Notes: a model not told the origin generated them from the sequence alone. DNA of 64,000 nucleotides from Pseudomonas taeanensis MS-3 (GCF_000498575.2 NZ_AWSQ01000004.1:454865-518864), one strand, 5' to 3'; counted from the stretch's first letter, positions 17,483 through 26,680 are shown. Program-made: numbers and translations.

Positions 17483-18922
17483 TTGATCCAGTTTTTACTC
17501 AACCGAGAGCTGCGTACCGAGCAGCAACTCGACCCTAACGTCACCGTACTCAATTATTTGCGTGAACACGTGGGTAAACCTGGGACCAAAGAAGGCTGTG
17601 CCTCGGGTGACTGCGGTGCCTGCACCGTTGTAGTCGGCGAACTGGAGGGAGAGCGTGTGCGTTACCGCACCCTCAACTCCTGCCTGACCTTCGTTTCGTC
17701 CCTGCACGGCAAGCAATTGATCACCGTCGAAGACCTCAAGCACCAAGGCAAGCTGCACAGCGTGCAACAGGCCATGGTCGACTGCCACGGGTCGCAGTGC
17801 GGCTTCTGCACACCGGGCTTCGTCATGTCGCTGTTCGCCCTGCAGAAGAACACCGAAGGGTTTGACAAGGCCGACACCCTGGAAGCCCTGGCCGGCAATC
17901 TGTGTCGTTGCACCGGCTATCGCCCTATCATCGACGCCGCCGAGCAGGCCTGCTGCCAGAAGCAGCCCGACCAGTTCGACGCCGCCGAAGCCGAGACCGT
18001 CGCGCAACTGAAAGCCATCACCCCGCGCGAAACAGCCGAATTGAACAGCGGCGACAAACGTTGCCTGCTGCCGCTCACCGTCGCCGACCTGGCCGACATC
18101 TACGCGGCTAACCCACAGGCCCGCCTGCTGGCCGGTGGTACCGACCTGGCTCTGGAAGTCACCCAGTTCCACCGTGAACTGCCGGTAATGATCTACGTCG
18201 GTCATATCGAAGCCATGAAGCGCGTCGAGGTCAGCGCCGACAGCATCGAGATCGGCGCCGCCACTTCACTGTCCGATTGCTACACCGCGCTGGCCAAGGA
18301 CTACCCGGACTTCGGCGAGTTGCTGCACCGCTTCGCCTCGCTGCAGATCCGTAACCAGGGCACTCTCGGCGGCAACATTGGCAACGCCTCGCCCATCGGC
18401 GATGCCCCGCCGCTGCTGATCGCCCTTGGCGCGCAGATCGTCCTACGCAAAGGCAGCGAGACCCGCACCCTGCCGATCGAAGAGTACTTCCTCGATTACA
18501 AGGTCACCGCCCGCCAGGAAGCCGAATTCATCGAGAAGATCATCGTACCCCGCGCGAAAAGCAACCAGGCGTTCCGCGCCTATAAAGTGTCCAAGCGCCT
18601 GGACGATGACATCTCCGCCGTCTGCGCCGCCTTCAACCTCGAGGTTAAGGACGGCGTGGTACAGAACGCACGCATCGCCTTCGGTGGCATGGCAGCGATC
18701 CCCAAGCGCGCCGCCGCCTGCGAGGCAGCGCTCAACGGGGCTGCTTGGTACCCAGGGGTGATAGAGCGCGCTTGCGCAGCCCTGGCCGAAGACTTCACCC
18801 CGCTCAGCGACTTCCGTGCCAGCAAGGAATATCGCCTGCTCACCGCGCAGAACCTGCTGCGTAAATTCTTCCTCGAGCTGCAAGCTCCCGAAGTCGAAAC
18901 CCGGGTGACCGCCTATGTCTAA
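17483..18922 (+). CDS. xdhA: Xanthine dehydrogenase small subunit (2Fe-2S and FAD)
   Basis: 479 residues from a TTG start with TGGAGG 8 bp upstream. The N-terminal plant-type ferredoxin domain has Cys39, Cys44 and Cys47 in GCASGDCGAC. The second 2Fe-2S domain has CGFC and CRC clusters. The FAD domain follows (about 190-380), with GGTDLAL and GGNIGNASPIGD, then a CO dehydrogenase flavoprotein C-terminal domain. It transfers electrons from the molybdenum site of XdhB to NAD during hypoxanthine to xanthine to urate oxidation. It overlaps xdhB by 8 bp, so translation is coupled. Confidence 0.97.
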   Translation: MIQFLLNRELRTEQQLDPNVTVLNYLREHVGKPGTKEGCASGDCGACTVVVGELEGERVRYRTLNSCLTFVSSLHGKQLITVEDLKHQGKLHSVQQAMVDCHGSQCGFCTPGFVMSLFALQKNTEGFDKADTLEALAGNLCRCTGYRPIIDAAEQACCQKQPDQFDAAEAETVAQLKAITPRETAELNSGDKRCLLPLTVADLADIYAANPQARLLAGGTDLALEVTQFHRELPVMIYVGHIEAMKRVEVSADSIEIGAATSLSDCYTALAKDYPDFGELLHRFASLQIRNQGTLGGNIGNASPIGDAPPLLIALGAQIVLRKGSETRTLPIEEYFLDYKVTARQEAEFIEKIIVPRAKSNQAFRAYKVSKRLDDDISAVCAAFNLEVKDGVVQNARIAFGGMAAIPKRAAACEAALNGAAWYPGVIERACAALAEDFTPLSDFRASKEYRLLTAQNLLRKFFLELQAPEVETRVTAYV

Positions 18923-21314
18923 CCATCACGAAACTCCGAAAACCCAGGCAGAGCTGGCTGAGCTGTTCCGCGCCGGCATCACCAGCGGTGTCGGCCGCAG
19001 CGTCAAGCACGAGAGCGCTGATAAGCACGTGTCCGGTGAAGCCGTCTACGTCGATGACCGCCTGGAGTTCCCCAACCAGCTGCACGTCTATGCGCGCATG
19101 AGCGACCGCGCGCATGCGCGTATCGTCAAGATCGATACTGCGCCCTGCTATGCAGTTCCCGGCGTGGCCATCGCCATCACCAGCAAGGATGTTCCCGGGC
19201 AACTGGACATCGGCCCAGTAGTCGCCGGTGATCCGTTGCTGGCCGACGGCAAGGTCGAATATATCGGCCAAGTGGTCATCGCGGTCGCGGCCGATAGCCT
19301 GGAAAACGCCCGTAAAGGCGCCATGGCGGCGGTGATTGAATACGAAGACCTGCCGCCGGTACTGGACGTCGAAGAGGCGCTGCGCAAGAAGCATTTCGTG
19401 CTCGACAGCCACCAGCACAAGATTGGCGACTCCGCCGCGGCCCTGAGTACTGCGCCACACCGCCTGCAAGGCAAACTGCATATCGGCGGCCAGGAGCATT
19501 TCTACCTGGAAACCCAGGTGTCGTCGGTGATGCCAAGCGAAGATGGCGGCATGATCGTCTATACCTCGACGCAAAACGCCACCGAGGTACAGAAGCTGGT
19601 CGCCGAGGTCCTCGGCGTACCAATGCACAAGATAGTCATCGACATGCGCCGCATGGGTGGCGGCTTTGGCGGTAAGGAAACCCAAGCAGCCGGCCCCGCC
19701 TGCCTGTGTGCGGTGATTGCCCACCTAACCGGCCGTCCGACCAAGATGCGCCTGCCGCGCGTCGAGGACATGCTGATTACCGGCAAGCGTCACCCCTTCT
19801 ATGTCGAGTATGACGTCGGCTTCGACGACAACGGCCTGCTGCATGGCATCCAGCTGGAACTGGCCGGCAACTGCGGCTACTCGCCCGACCTGTCCGGCTC
19901 CATCGTCGACCGCGCGATGTTCCACGCGGACAACGCCTATTTCCTCGGCAACGCCACCATCAACGGTCACCGCTGCAAAACCAACATCGCCTCCAACACG
20001 GCGTACCGCGGTTTCGGCGGCCCCCAGGGAATGGTTGCCATCGAGGAGGTCATGGATGCCGTCGCCCGCAGCTTGGGCAAAGACCCACTGGAGGTGCGCA
20101 AGCTCAACTACTACGGCAAGGAAGAGCGCAACGTCACCCATTACCATCAGCCGGTCGAGCACAACATGCTCGCCGAGATGACCGCCGATCTGGAGGCCAG
20201 CAGCGAGTACGCCAAGCGCCGCCGTGAAATTCTTGAATTCAACAATAAAAGCCCGGTGCTGAAGAAAGGCCTGGCACTGACACCGGTCAAATTCGGCATC
20301 AGTTTCACCGCCACCTTCCTCAACCAGGCGGGGGCGTTGATCCACATTTATACCGACGGCAGCATCCACCTGAACCACGGTGGTACCGAGATGGGCCAAG
20401 GGCTCAACACCAAGGTCGCGCAGATCGTCGCCGAAGTGTTCCAGGTCGACATCTCGCGCATCCAGATCACCGCGACCAATACCGACAAGGTGCCCAACAC
20501 CTCGCCGACCGCAGCCTCCAGCGGCACCGACCTCAATGGCAAGGCTGCGCAGAACGCCGCGCAGATCATCAAGCAACGCCTGGTCGACTTCCTGGTGCGC
20601 GAGCACAAGGTGACCCCGGAAGATGTCGAGTTCCGCAATGGCCAGGTACGCGTTCGCGAGCAGTTTCTCTCCTTCGATGCGCTGATTCAGCAGGCCTACT
20701 TCAATCAGGTTTCGCTCTCCAGCACCGGTTTCTACCGCACACCGAAGATCTTCTACGATCGCGACAAAGCACGCGGCCGTCCCTTCTATTACTTCGCCTA
20801 CGGCGCCGCCTGTGCGGAAGTAATAGTCGATACGCTGACCGGCGAGTACAAGATGCTGCGTACCGACATCCTGCATGACGTCGGCGCCTCGCTAAACCCG
20901 GCCATCGACATTGGTCAGGTGGAAGGCGCGTTCGTCCAAGGTTTGGGTTGGCTGACCATGGAAGAGCTGGTGTGGAACGACAAAGGCAAGCTGATGACCA
21001 ACGGTCCAGCCAGCTACAAGATCCCGGCCATCACCGACATGCCCATGGATCTGCGCGTTAAGCTGGTGGAGAACCGCAAGAACCCGGAAGACACGGTGTT
21101 CCATTCCAAGGCCGTTGGTGAGCCGCCGTTCATGCTCGGCATTGCCGTATGGTGCGCGATCAAGGACGCCGTCGCCAGTCTCGCCGATTACCGGGTACAG
21201 CCCGCAATCGACGCGCCAGCCACTCCAGAGCGCGTACTCTGGGGCGTGGAGCAGATGAAGAAACTGCAGGCGTCGGCCAAGCCCGTTGCTGTAGCAACTG
21301 TCGAACCGGCCTGA
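18915..21314 (+). CDS. xdhB: Xanthine dehydrogenase large subunit (molybdenum cofactor)
   Basis: 799 residues, the normal length for a bacterial XdhB. Seen are the aldehyde oxidase/xanthine dehydrogenase a/b hammerhead near 40-150, the Moco-binding motifs RMGGGFGGKETQ, NTAYRGFGGPQG and GGTEMGQGLNTK, and near the end the catalytic-Glu motif KAVGEPPFMLG. It hydroxylates hypoxanthine and xanthine, working with XdhA in the cytoplasm. It needs XdhC for sulphuration of the cofactor. A REP palindrome follows the stop. Confidence 0.97.
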   Translation: MSNHHETPKTQAELAELFRAGITSGVGRSVKHESADKHVSGEAVYVDDRLEFPNQLHVYARMSDRAHARIVKIDTAPCYAVPGVAIAITSKDVPGQLDIGPVVAGDPLLADGKVEYIGQVVIAVAADSLENARKGAMAAVIEYEDLPPVLDVEEALRKKHFVLDSHQHKIGDSAAALSTAPHRLQGKLHIGGQEHFYLETQVSSVMPSEDGGMIVYTSTQNATEVQKLVAEVLGVPMHKIVIDMRRMGGGFGGKETQAAGPACLCAVIAHLTGRPTKMRLPRVEDMLITGKRHPFYVEYDVGFDDNGLLHGIQLELAGNCGYSPDLSGSIVDRAMFHADNAYFLGNATINGHRCKTNIASNTAYRGFGGPQGMVAIEEVMDAVARSLGKDPLEVRKLNYYGKEERNVTHYHQPVEHNMLAEMTADLEASSEYAKRRREILEFNNKSPVLKKGLALTPVKFGISFTATFLNQAGALIHIYTDGSIHLNHGGTEMGQGLNTKVAQIVAEVFQVDISRIQITATNTDKVPNTSPTAASSGTDLNGKAAQNAAQIIKQRLVDFLVREHKVTPEDVEFRNGQVRVREQFLSFDALIQQAYFNQVSLSSTGFYRTPKIFYDRDKARGRPFYYFAYGAACAEVIVDTLTGEYKMLRTDILHDVGASLNPAIDIGQVEGAFVQGLGWLTMEELVWNDKGKLMTNGPASYKIPAITDMPMDLRVKLVENRKNPEDTVFHSKAVGEPPFMLGIAVWCAIKDAVASLADYRVQPAIDAPATPERVLWGVEQMKKLQASAKPVAVATVEPA

Positions 21315-21317
21315 ACC

Positions 21318-21381
21318 TGTAGGAGCCAGCTTGCTGGCGATCCGCTTGCCTAATGGCAATCGCCAGCAAGCTGGCTCCTAC
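21318..21381. repeat. REP-type palindrome
   Basis: TGTAGGAGCCAGCTTGCTGG and its near-complete inverse (CCAGCAAGCTGGCTCCTA) form an extragenic palindrome 3 bp after xdhB. A close relative lies at 34706-34766. It probably shapes mRNA stability between xdhB and xdhC. Confidence 0.8.
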
Positions 21382-21401
21382 CACGAACACGGTGCACAAC
21401 A

Positions 21402-21578
21402 ATGACAACACACACCGAACATACACAGGAGGTAGCGGCACCACAGGGCTTCGATAGCCTGTCGCCGCTGCTGTTGCTGGAGCCGCTGAACCGCACGCCC
21501 GACCGCCCGAAGAAGGACGAGGACTGGCGCCTGTCGCGCTCCGCCAAGCCCCTACGTACCTGGAGGCTGAGTAAATGA
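21402..21578 (+). CDS. Small conserved-context ORF between xdhB and xdhC (58 aa)
   Basis: An ATG-initiated frame of 58 codons whose TGA overlaps the ATG of xdhC (ATGA at 21575-21578), the arrangement of translational coupling. The product starts MTTHTEHTQEV, has a central leucine-rich patch (SPLLLLEPLNR) and a strongly basic C-terminus (RLSRSAKPLRTWRLSK). Codon choice is GC-rich at third positions like its neighbours. It has no strong ribosome site of its own, and the xdhC ribosome site GGAGG lies within its last codons. I recognise no family. Confidence 0.5.
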   Translation: MTTHTEHTQEVAAPQGFDSLSPLLLLEPLNRTPDRPKKDEDWRLSRSAKPLRTWRLSK

Positions 21579-22411
21579 GCTGGATCAGCGCCCTCGCCGA
21601 ATTGCAACAACAGGGGCAACCCTGCGTGTTGGTGACCATCATCGAAGAGCGCGGCTCGACGCCACGCAATGCCGGTTCGAAAATGGTCGTGACGGCCGAA
21701 CGCATCTTCGAAACCATCGGCGGTGGCCACCTGGAATACAAGGCGATGCAACTGGCCCGCGAGATGCTCGAAAGTCGCAGCCAGGACACGCGCCTGGAGC
21801 GCTTCAGCCTCGGCGCCAGCCTCGGCCAGTGCTGCGGCGGCGCCACCGTGCTGCTGTTCGAGCCGATGGGCCAGCCGCAGGCGCAGATCGCCGTGTTCGG
21901 CGCCGGTCACGTTGGCCGCGCCCTGGTGCCCCTGCTCGCCAGCCTGCCGTGCAAGGTGCGCTGGATCGACTCACGCGACAGCGAGTTTCCCGAGCTGATG
22001 CCTGCAGGGGTAGAAAAGGTGGTCAACGACGAGGTGGTCGATGAAGTCGAGGCCATGCCGGCCGGCAGCTACTACATCGTCATGACCCACAACCATCAGC
22101 TCGACCTGGAACTGACTGCCGCCATCCTCAAGCGTAACGATTTCGCTTACTACGGTTTGATCGGCTCGAAGACCAAGCGCGTCAAGTTCGAACACCGTCT
22201 ACGCGATCGTGGCTTCGCGCCTGAAGTGGTGCAACGCATGCGCTGTCCGATGGGCTTGGCCGAGGTCAAAGGCAAGCTGCCGGTCGAGATCGCCGTGTCC
22301 ATAGCCGGCGAAGTGATCGCCACCTACAACGCCGCCTTTGGCCAGGACGTGAAAAAAGGCGAAACCAGCGTCGCCAAGCTGCTACCAGCTTCGCGCCGAA
22401 CCCAAGCCTGA
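21575..22411 (+). CDS. xdhC: Xanthine dehydrogenase accessory protein XdhC
   Basis: 278 residues. The N-terminal XdhC/CoxI domain has VTIIEERGSTPRNAGSKM and GGGHLEYKA; the C-terminal Rossmann domain has VFGAGHVGRAL and the downstream GLIGSKTKR. The family binds molybdenum cofactor and promotes insertion of the essential terminal sulphur before delivery to XdhB. The ribosome site TGGAGG lies 9 bp upstream, inside the small upstream ORF. Confidence 0.95.
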   Translation: MSWISALAELQQQGQPCVLVTIIEERGSTPRNAGSKMVVTAERIFETIGGGHLEYKAMQLAREMLESRSQDTRLERFSLGASLGQCCGGATVLLFEPMGQPQAQIAVFGAGHVGRALVPLLASLPCKVRWIDSRDSEFPELMPAGVEKVVNDEVVDEVEAMPAGSYYIVMTHNHQLDLELTAAILKRNDFAYYGLIGSKTKRVKFEHRLRDRGFAPEVVQRMRCPMGLAEVKGKLPVEIAVSIAGEVIATYNAAFGQDVKKGETSVAKLLPASRRTQA

Positions 22412-22440
22412 CCCTAGGGCGCTGCGCTTACACAGATTCC

Positions 22441-22494
22441 TGTAGGAGCGGCCTTGGCCGCGATTAGGCTCAATCGCAGCCAAGGTCGCTCCTT
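22441..22494. repeat. REP-type palindrome
   Basis: TGTAGGAGCGGCCTTGGCCG with an imperfect inverse copy, between xdhC and guaD. It belongs to the common Pseudomonas TGTAGGAGCG class. Confidence 0.75.
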
Positions 22495-22527
22495 CATAGC
22501 CCCATTCAACGATTGATAGAGACAACC

Positions 22528-23829
22528 ATGAGTACCACGACACACGCCTACCGCGCCGCCATCCTGCACAGCATCGCCGACCCGGCAGTGGTCGGCGTCG
22601 AACAGTCCTACGAGTACTTCGAGGATGGTCTGCTGCTGGTCGAAAATGGCCAGGTTGTCCAAGTTGGCCACGCCGCCGATTTGCTGCCCAACCTCAACGG
22701 CGTTGCCATCACCGAGTACCACGACGCGCTGATCACGCCCGGTTTTATCGACACCCATATTCACTACCCACAGACCGGCATGATCGCCTCCTATGGCGAA
22801 CAACTGCTCGATTGGCTGAACACCTACACCTTTCCCACCGAACAGCAGTTCGCCGACAAGGCCCATGCCGCAGACGTGGCGGGCATCTTCCTCAAGGAAC
22901 TGCTGCGCAATGGCACCACCACCGCGCTGGTGTTCGGCAGCGTGCACAAACAGTCGGTCGATGCCTTCTTCGAGGCGGCCGAAGCATTGAACCTGCGGAT
23001 GATCGCCGGCAAGGTGCTGATGGATCGCAACGCACCGGACTACCTGACCGACACAGCGGAATCCGGCTATGCCGACAGCAAGGAGCTGATCGAGCGCTGG
23101 CACGGCAAGGGCCGCCTGCACTATGCCGTTACCCCGCGCTTCGCCCCGACCAGCACGCCGGAACAGCTGGCCTTGGCCGGCAAGCTGTATCAGGAGTACC
23201 CGGGCCTGTACATGCACACCCACCTGTCCGAGAACCGCAAGGAGATCGAGTGGGTGCAGGAGCTGTTCCCCGAGCGCAAGGGCTATCTGGATGTCTACGA
23301 CCACTACCAGCTTATCGGCGCGCGCTCGGTGTTTGCCCATGGCGTGCACCTGTGCGACGACGAGTGCAAGCGCCTGGCCGAGACCGGTTCGGCGGTAGCC
23401 TTCTGCCCGACCTCCAACCTGTTCCTCGGTAGCGGCCTGTTCGATCTGCAGAAGCTGGAACAGCATGGCGTTCGCGTCGGCCTGGGTACCGACGTCGGTG
23501 CCGGTACCAGCTTCTCCCAACTGCAGTCGCTGAACGAAGCCTACAAGGTGATGCAATTGCAGGGCAAAAAGCTCGATCCGTTCAAGTCGCTGTACCTGGC
23601 CACCCTCGGTAGCGCTCACGCGCTGTACCTGGACGACAAGATCGGCAACTTCGAAAGTGGCAAAGACGCCGACTTCGTGGTGCTCGATTACCGGGCTACG
23701 CCATTGATCACCTACCGCATGCAGCAGGCCAAGACTCTGGAGGAGAAGCTATTCGCCCTGACCATCCTCGGCGATGACCGCTCAGTGAAGGAGACCTTCG
23801 CCGCTGGCCAATCGGTACATCGGCGTTAA
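22528..23829 (+). CDS. guaD: Guanine deaminase
   Basis: About 433 residues, amidohydrolase superfamily. Metal ligands are visible in GFIDTHIHYPQ (HxH), HTHLSENRKE, FAHGVHL and GTDVGAGTS. It converts guanine to xanthine and ammonia, feeding XdhAB. The start ATG at 22528 (MSTTTHAYRA) is preferred to a TTG five codons earlier, because of an AGAGA-type site and family alignment. It is the last gene of the xdhABC-guaD unit, closed by a terminator. Confidence 0.96.
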   Translation: MSTTTHAYRAAILHSIADPAVVGVEQSYEYFEDGLLLVENGQVVQVGHAADLLPNLNGVAITEYHDALITPGFIDTHIHYPQTGMIASYGEQLLDWLNTYTFPTEQQFADKAHAADVAGIFLKELLRNGTTTALVFGSVHKQSVDAFFEAAEALNLRMIAGKVLMDRNAPDYLTDTAESGYADSKELIERWHGKGRLHYAVTPRFAPTSTPEQLALAGKLYQEYPGLYMHTHLSENRKEIEWVQELFPERKGYLDVYDHYQLIGARSVFAHGVHLCDDECKRLAETGSAVAFCPTSNLFLGSGLFDLQKLEQHGVRVGLGTDVGAGTSFSQLQSLNEAYKVMQLQGKKLDPFKSLYLATLGSAHALYLDDKIGNFESGKDADFVVLDYRATPLITYRMQQAKTLEEKLFALTILGDDRSVKETFAAGQSVHRR

Positions 23830-23841
23830 GTGAGCACAACT

Positions 23842-23870
23842 AAAAAGGCCCTGCATTGCAGGGCCTTTTT
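23842..23870. terminator. Rho-independent terminator of guaD, next to IS copy 2
   Basis: A perfect palindrome of two 14-nt arms (A5-GGCCCTGCA and its complement) around a single central T at 23856, ending in T5. IS copy 2 begins 8 nt after the T-run. Confidence 0.92.
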
Positions 23871-23931
23871 ATTGAGCGTGTCCCGTCCTGAATAAGGTTT
23901 ACACCTTCTGACCTATTTTCAGGAGGGCGCA

Positions 23932-24333
23932 ATGGATTCGGGGAAAAGGCGCAGTCAGCGCGATTACACCTTGGCTTTTAAATTGGCGGTTGTAGATCAA
24001 GTTGAAAAAGGCGAGTTGAGTTATAAAGACGCTCAAACCCGCTATGGCATCCAGGGTAGGTCGACAGTGCTGGTTTGGTTACGCAAACATGGTCGACAGG
24101 ACTGGAGCCAAGGCGCATCCATTCGAGTTCAGAGAACCCGCGCCGTGCACAAGCCATCCACACCACTGACGCCTGAACAGCGGATCAAGGAGCTTGAAGA
24201 ACAGCTCACGATGAGCAACCAGAAGGCTCAATTTTTTGAAGCTGTCGTGAACGTTCTGAAAAACGACTACGGCGTTTCTATCGTAAAAAAGCGACCCAGC
24301 AAGTCCTCTCGCAAGGGCAAATCGAAGGCCTGA
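23932..24333 (+). CDS. IS3-family transposase OrfA, copy 2
   Basis: 133 residues, identical to copy 1 (helix-turn-helix plus coiled coil). The -1 slippery heptamer A_AAA_AAG is at 24285-24291. Confidence 0.95.
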   Translation: MDSGKRRSQRDYTLAFKLAVVDQVEKGELSYKDAQTRYGIQGRSTVLVWLRKHGRQDWSQGASIRVQRTRAVHKPSTPLTPEQRIKELEEQLTMSNQKAQFFEAVVNVLKNDYGVSIVKKRPSKSSRKGKSKA

Positions 24334-24356
24334 GCATCACTAGGGCTTGCCTGTTT

Positions 24357-25187
24357 ATGGAAATTTCGCGCCAGGCTTATTACAAGCGAATCCGGGCATA
24401 CGAGGCCCTCGCCCAACACGATCAAGGCGTGCTGGATTTTGTCTTGGAAAAGCGTCGCCGCCAGCCCCGGCTAGGAACGCGCAAGCTGCACCATTTACTG
24501 CATATTGAAGCTAGAACATCGCTGCAAGTCGGGCGAGATCGGTTGTTCACAATCCTGCGAGAGGCGCGTGAACTGGTGCCACGCAAACGTGCTTATCACA
24601 AAACCACCCACAGCCATCATCGCTTCCGACGCCATCCCAATCTGCTAAAAGACGGCCCAGCACAGGTTGTTGCTACGGGCCCTGAACAAGTTTGGGTCGC
24701 CGACATAACCTACCTGCCGACCCAGGAAAATGTAGCGTACCTAAGCCTGGTGACCGATGCCTTCTCACGCAAAATCGTAGGGCATCACGTGCATGAGACG
24801 TTGCACACGGAGTCGGTGCTCAAGGCTCTGAAGAGCGCTGTCAGCGAGAGAGAAACAGACCAACCTCTGATCCATCATTCTGACCGCGGCGCCCAGTACT
24901 GCTCAGACCTTTATCAGCAGTTGCACATCAAGCATGGCATTACCTGTTCAATGACCGACGGGTACGACTGTTACCAAAACGCGATGGCCGAGCGAGTGAA
25001 CGGTATTTTGAAGATGGAATTCCTGCTGCGTCGGCCAAAAGACCTGGCAGAGGCTCGGAAGATGGTGGGCGAATCGGTGGCTATTTATAACGAAGAGCGG
25101 CCACATCTGGCCTTGAAATACAAAACGCCCGATGCGGTGCACCGGGCGTTTGAGAGTGAAACAGGTGTAAACCTATTTCAGGACTAG
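24357..25187 (+). CDS. IS3-family transposase OrfB, copy 2
   Basis: 276 residues, DDE integrase core intact. It differs from copy 1 by one residue near the N-terminus (Leu for Arg in RAYEALAQHD). Probably expressed as an OrfAB frameshift fusion. Confidence 0.95.
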   Translation: MEISRQAYYKRIRAYEALAQHDQGVLDFVLEKRRRQPRLGTRKLHHLLHIEARTSLQVGRDRLFTILREARELVPRKRAYHKTTHSHHRFRRHPNLLKDGPAQVVATGPEQVWVADITYLPTQENVAYLSLVTDAFSRKIVGHHVHETLHTESVLKALKSAVSERETDQPLIHHSDRGAQYCSDLYQQLHIKHGITCSMTDGYDCYQNAMAERVNGILKMEFLLRRPKDLAEARKMVGESVAIYNEERPHLALKYKTPDAVHRAFESETGVNLFQD

Positions 25188-25209
25188 ACAGCGGATTCGA
25201 CCGTAAAAA

Positions 25210-25977
25210 TTACCGATTGGCTGCGTTGCGCCCGGTTTTTTTCTTGGTTTGCAGCACGTGCGAGAACACCGCGTGAAGATCGTCCGATGCGCTTTCTTCG
25301 TCGAGGTTGAGCTTACTGTCGATATGATCCATGTGATGCATCATCAGGCTCACGGCCTTGGCCGCATCACGCGCCTCGATGGCATCGATCAACTGGTTGT
25401 GCTCGTCATAGGAGCAGTGCGCGCGACTACCACTTTCATACTGAGCGATGATCAACGAGGTCTGCGACACCAGACTGCGCTGGAAGCTGATCAGCGGTGC
25501 ATTCTTCGCCGCCTCAGCCAGCTTCAGGTGGAACTCGCCGGACAAACGAATACCAGTCCCCCTATCGCCACGCGAAAAGCTGGCTTGCTCATCCTCGACC
25601 ATCTGCCGTAACTCGCTCAACTGCTCGGCTGTAGCGTGCTCTACCGCCAATTCGGTAATGGCGCGCTCGACCATACGCCGCGCATAGAAAATCTGTCGTG
25701 CTTCGTCCACGCTCGGACAGGAGACCACTGCGCCACGATTGGGTCGTAACAACACTACGCCCTCATGGGCCAAACGCGACAATGCACGACGAATGATAGT
25801 GCGGCTGACGCCGAATATTTCGCCGAGTGCCTCTTCGCTCAGTTTGGTTCCAGGAGCCAAGCGTTGTTCAAGAATGGCATCGAAGATGTGCGCGTAAACG
25901 ACATCATCTTGAGTGCCAGTACGGCTGCTCTTACCGGTATTCGACTGCTTTTTCAGAGGCTGCAATTGTTCGTTCAT
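25210..25977 (-). CDS. GntR-family (FCD) regulator of the purine cluster
   Basis: 255 residues. After a basic N-terminal tail there is a winged helix (about 25-90; LSEEALGEIFGVSRTIIRRALSRLAHEG), then an all-helical FCD effector domain with conserved Asp and His metal/ligand residues (HLKLAEAAKN, YDEHNQLIDAI, MMHHMDHID). GntR regulators of this kind bind palindromes such as ATTGTATACAAT (known for VanR and MdcY). Several TTGTnnACAA sites lie over purine promoters in this window, so it is probably their repressor, released by a purine catabolite. The effector is not predictable. Confidence 0.9.
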   Translation of the reverse strand: MNEQLQPLKKQSNTGKSSRTGTQDDVVYAHIFDAILEQRLAPGTKLSEEALGEIFGVSRTIIRRALSRLAHEGVVLLRPNRGAVVSCPSVDEARQIFYARRMVERAITELAVEHATAEQLSELRQMVEDEQASFSRGDRGTGIRLSGEFHLKLAEAAKNAPLISFQRSLVSQTSLIIAQYESGSRAHCSYDEHNQLIDAIEARDAAKAVSLMMHHMDHIDSKLNLDEESASDDLHAVFSHVLQTKKKTGRNAANR

Positions 25978-26247
25978 TCTGGCTCACGTTAAAGATCCGG
26001 CGGATTCAAGCCGCAGAAAAGGTAGCAGACAAAGGCTAGAAACAGCCAAACCAAACTATAGAAGGGAGTGTTCAGCGACACCTGAGCACGATTGGCTCGC
26101 CCTTAGGGCCGCACCAGAGTGGGTTAACCACAAACTCCCTTCCGAGACTGGTTCCACGAGTCGTAGCCTGAGCCTATGACGCTGCTGCGTGCGGCCCCCT
26201 AACGGGTCAACAGTCAGAGGCTAAAGCCACAGGAAAAATTCTCGATC

Positions 26248-26259
26248 ATTGTACACAAT
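26248..26259. promoter_or_regulatory. GntR-type operator ATTGTACACAAT
   Basis: A 12-bp near-perfect palindrome about 270 bp upstream of the GntR start; it may autoregulate the gene. It matches the pattern at 26628, 31918, 32087, 38491, 38513 and 41374. Confidence 0.6.
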
Positions 26260-26618
26260 ATGACCAGCTCACACACTACCCACTATGCCTGCCTCAGCGC
26301 TCCAGGACCGTTGCCCACTTCATCCACTGCCCCTCCAACATAGACCCAAACATCCACTCAAACGTCGGCTAGGTAAATTGATTTCTTATATAAATCCATT
26401 TTTTTCCTCATAAATCAGCTTAAAGCACCCAGAAGCCCTGATGGAATCGGTGGGAGAAATGTCTCAAGCAGCACTGCCAATTTGGCAGAAAAAGAATGTA
26501 CTACATTGTTTTTATTAGCTTTTATCTAGATAGGCCGACCTGAATCATCGCAAGTATTCACCTACATTCACGCTCGACGGTTCGATTAGCGCAATATTTG
26601 CAACAGTAAAAACATTAT

Positions 26619-26680
26619 TTGCTTTTTTTGTATACAAACGCATAATCGGCGCCAGCAAGATTTTCTGACCCAATAGTCAG
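26619..26680 (+). promoter_or_regulatory. Promoter with two operators for the AzgA-type permease
   Basis: A -35-like TTGCTT (26619-26624), 16-bp spacer and -10-like CATAAT (26641-26646). The spacer contains TTGTATACAA (26628-26637), so a bound protein would block polymerase. CTGACCCAATAGTCAG (26665-26680) follows, with perfect 5-bp arms. Confidence 0.65.

Larger units (their letters stand above)
23879..25190 (+). mobile_element. IS3-family insertion sequence, copy 2 (1312 bp)
   Basis: Same element as at 8055-9366, same strand. Terminal repeats lie at 23879-23904 and 25165-25190. The target duplication is GCG (23876-23878 and 25191-25193). It sits between the convergent guaD and GntR regulator genes, so no gene is broken. 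Confidence 0.97.

Noticed and set aside
18840..20876. Two long minus-strand frames (294 and 383 codons)
   Set aside because: Shadows of xdhB, whose plus-strand Moco motifs are complete; the products show no recognisable domain.
22414..23619. 401-codon minus-strand frame
   Set aside because: Antisense of guaD; the plus-strand metal motifs identify the real gene.
26188..26216. A further CTGAC-type box near the GntR gene (GGGTCAACAGTCAG region)
   Set aside because: Only one arm matches the CTGAC-N6-GTCAG pattern; not counted with the four promoter sites.
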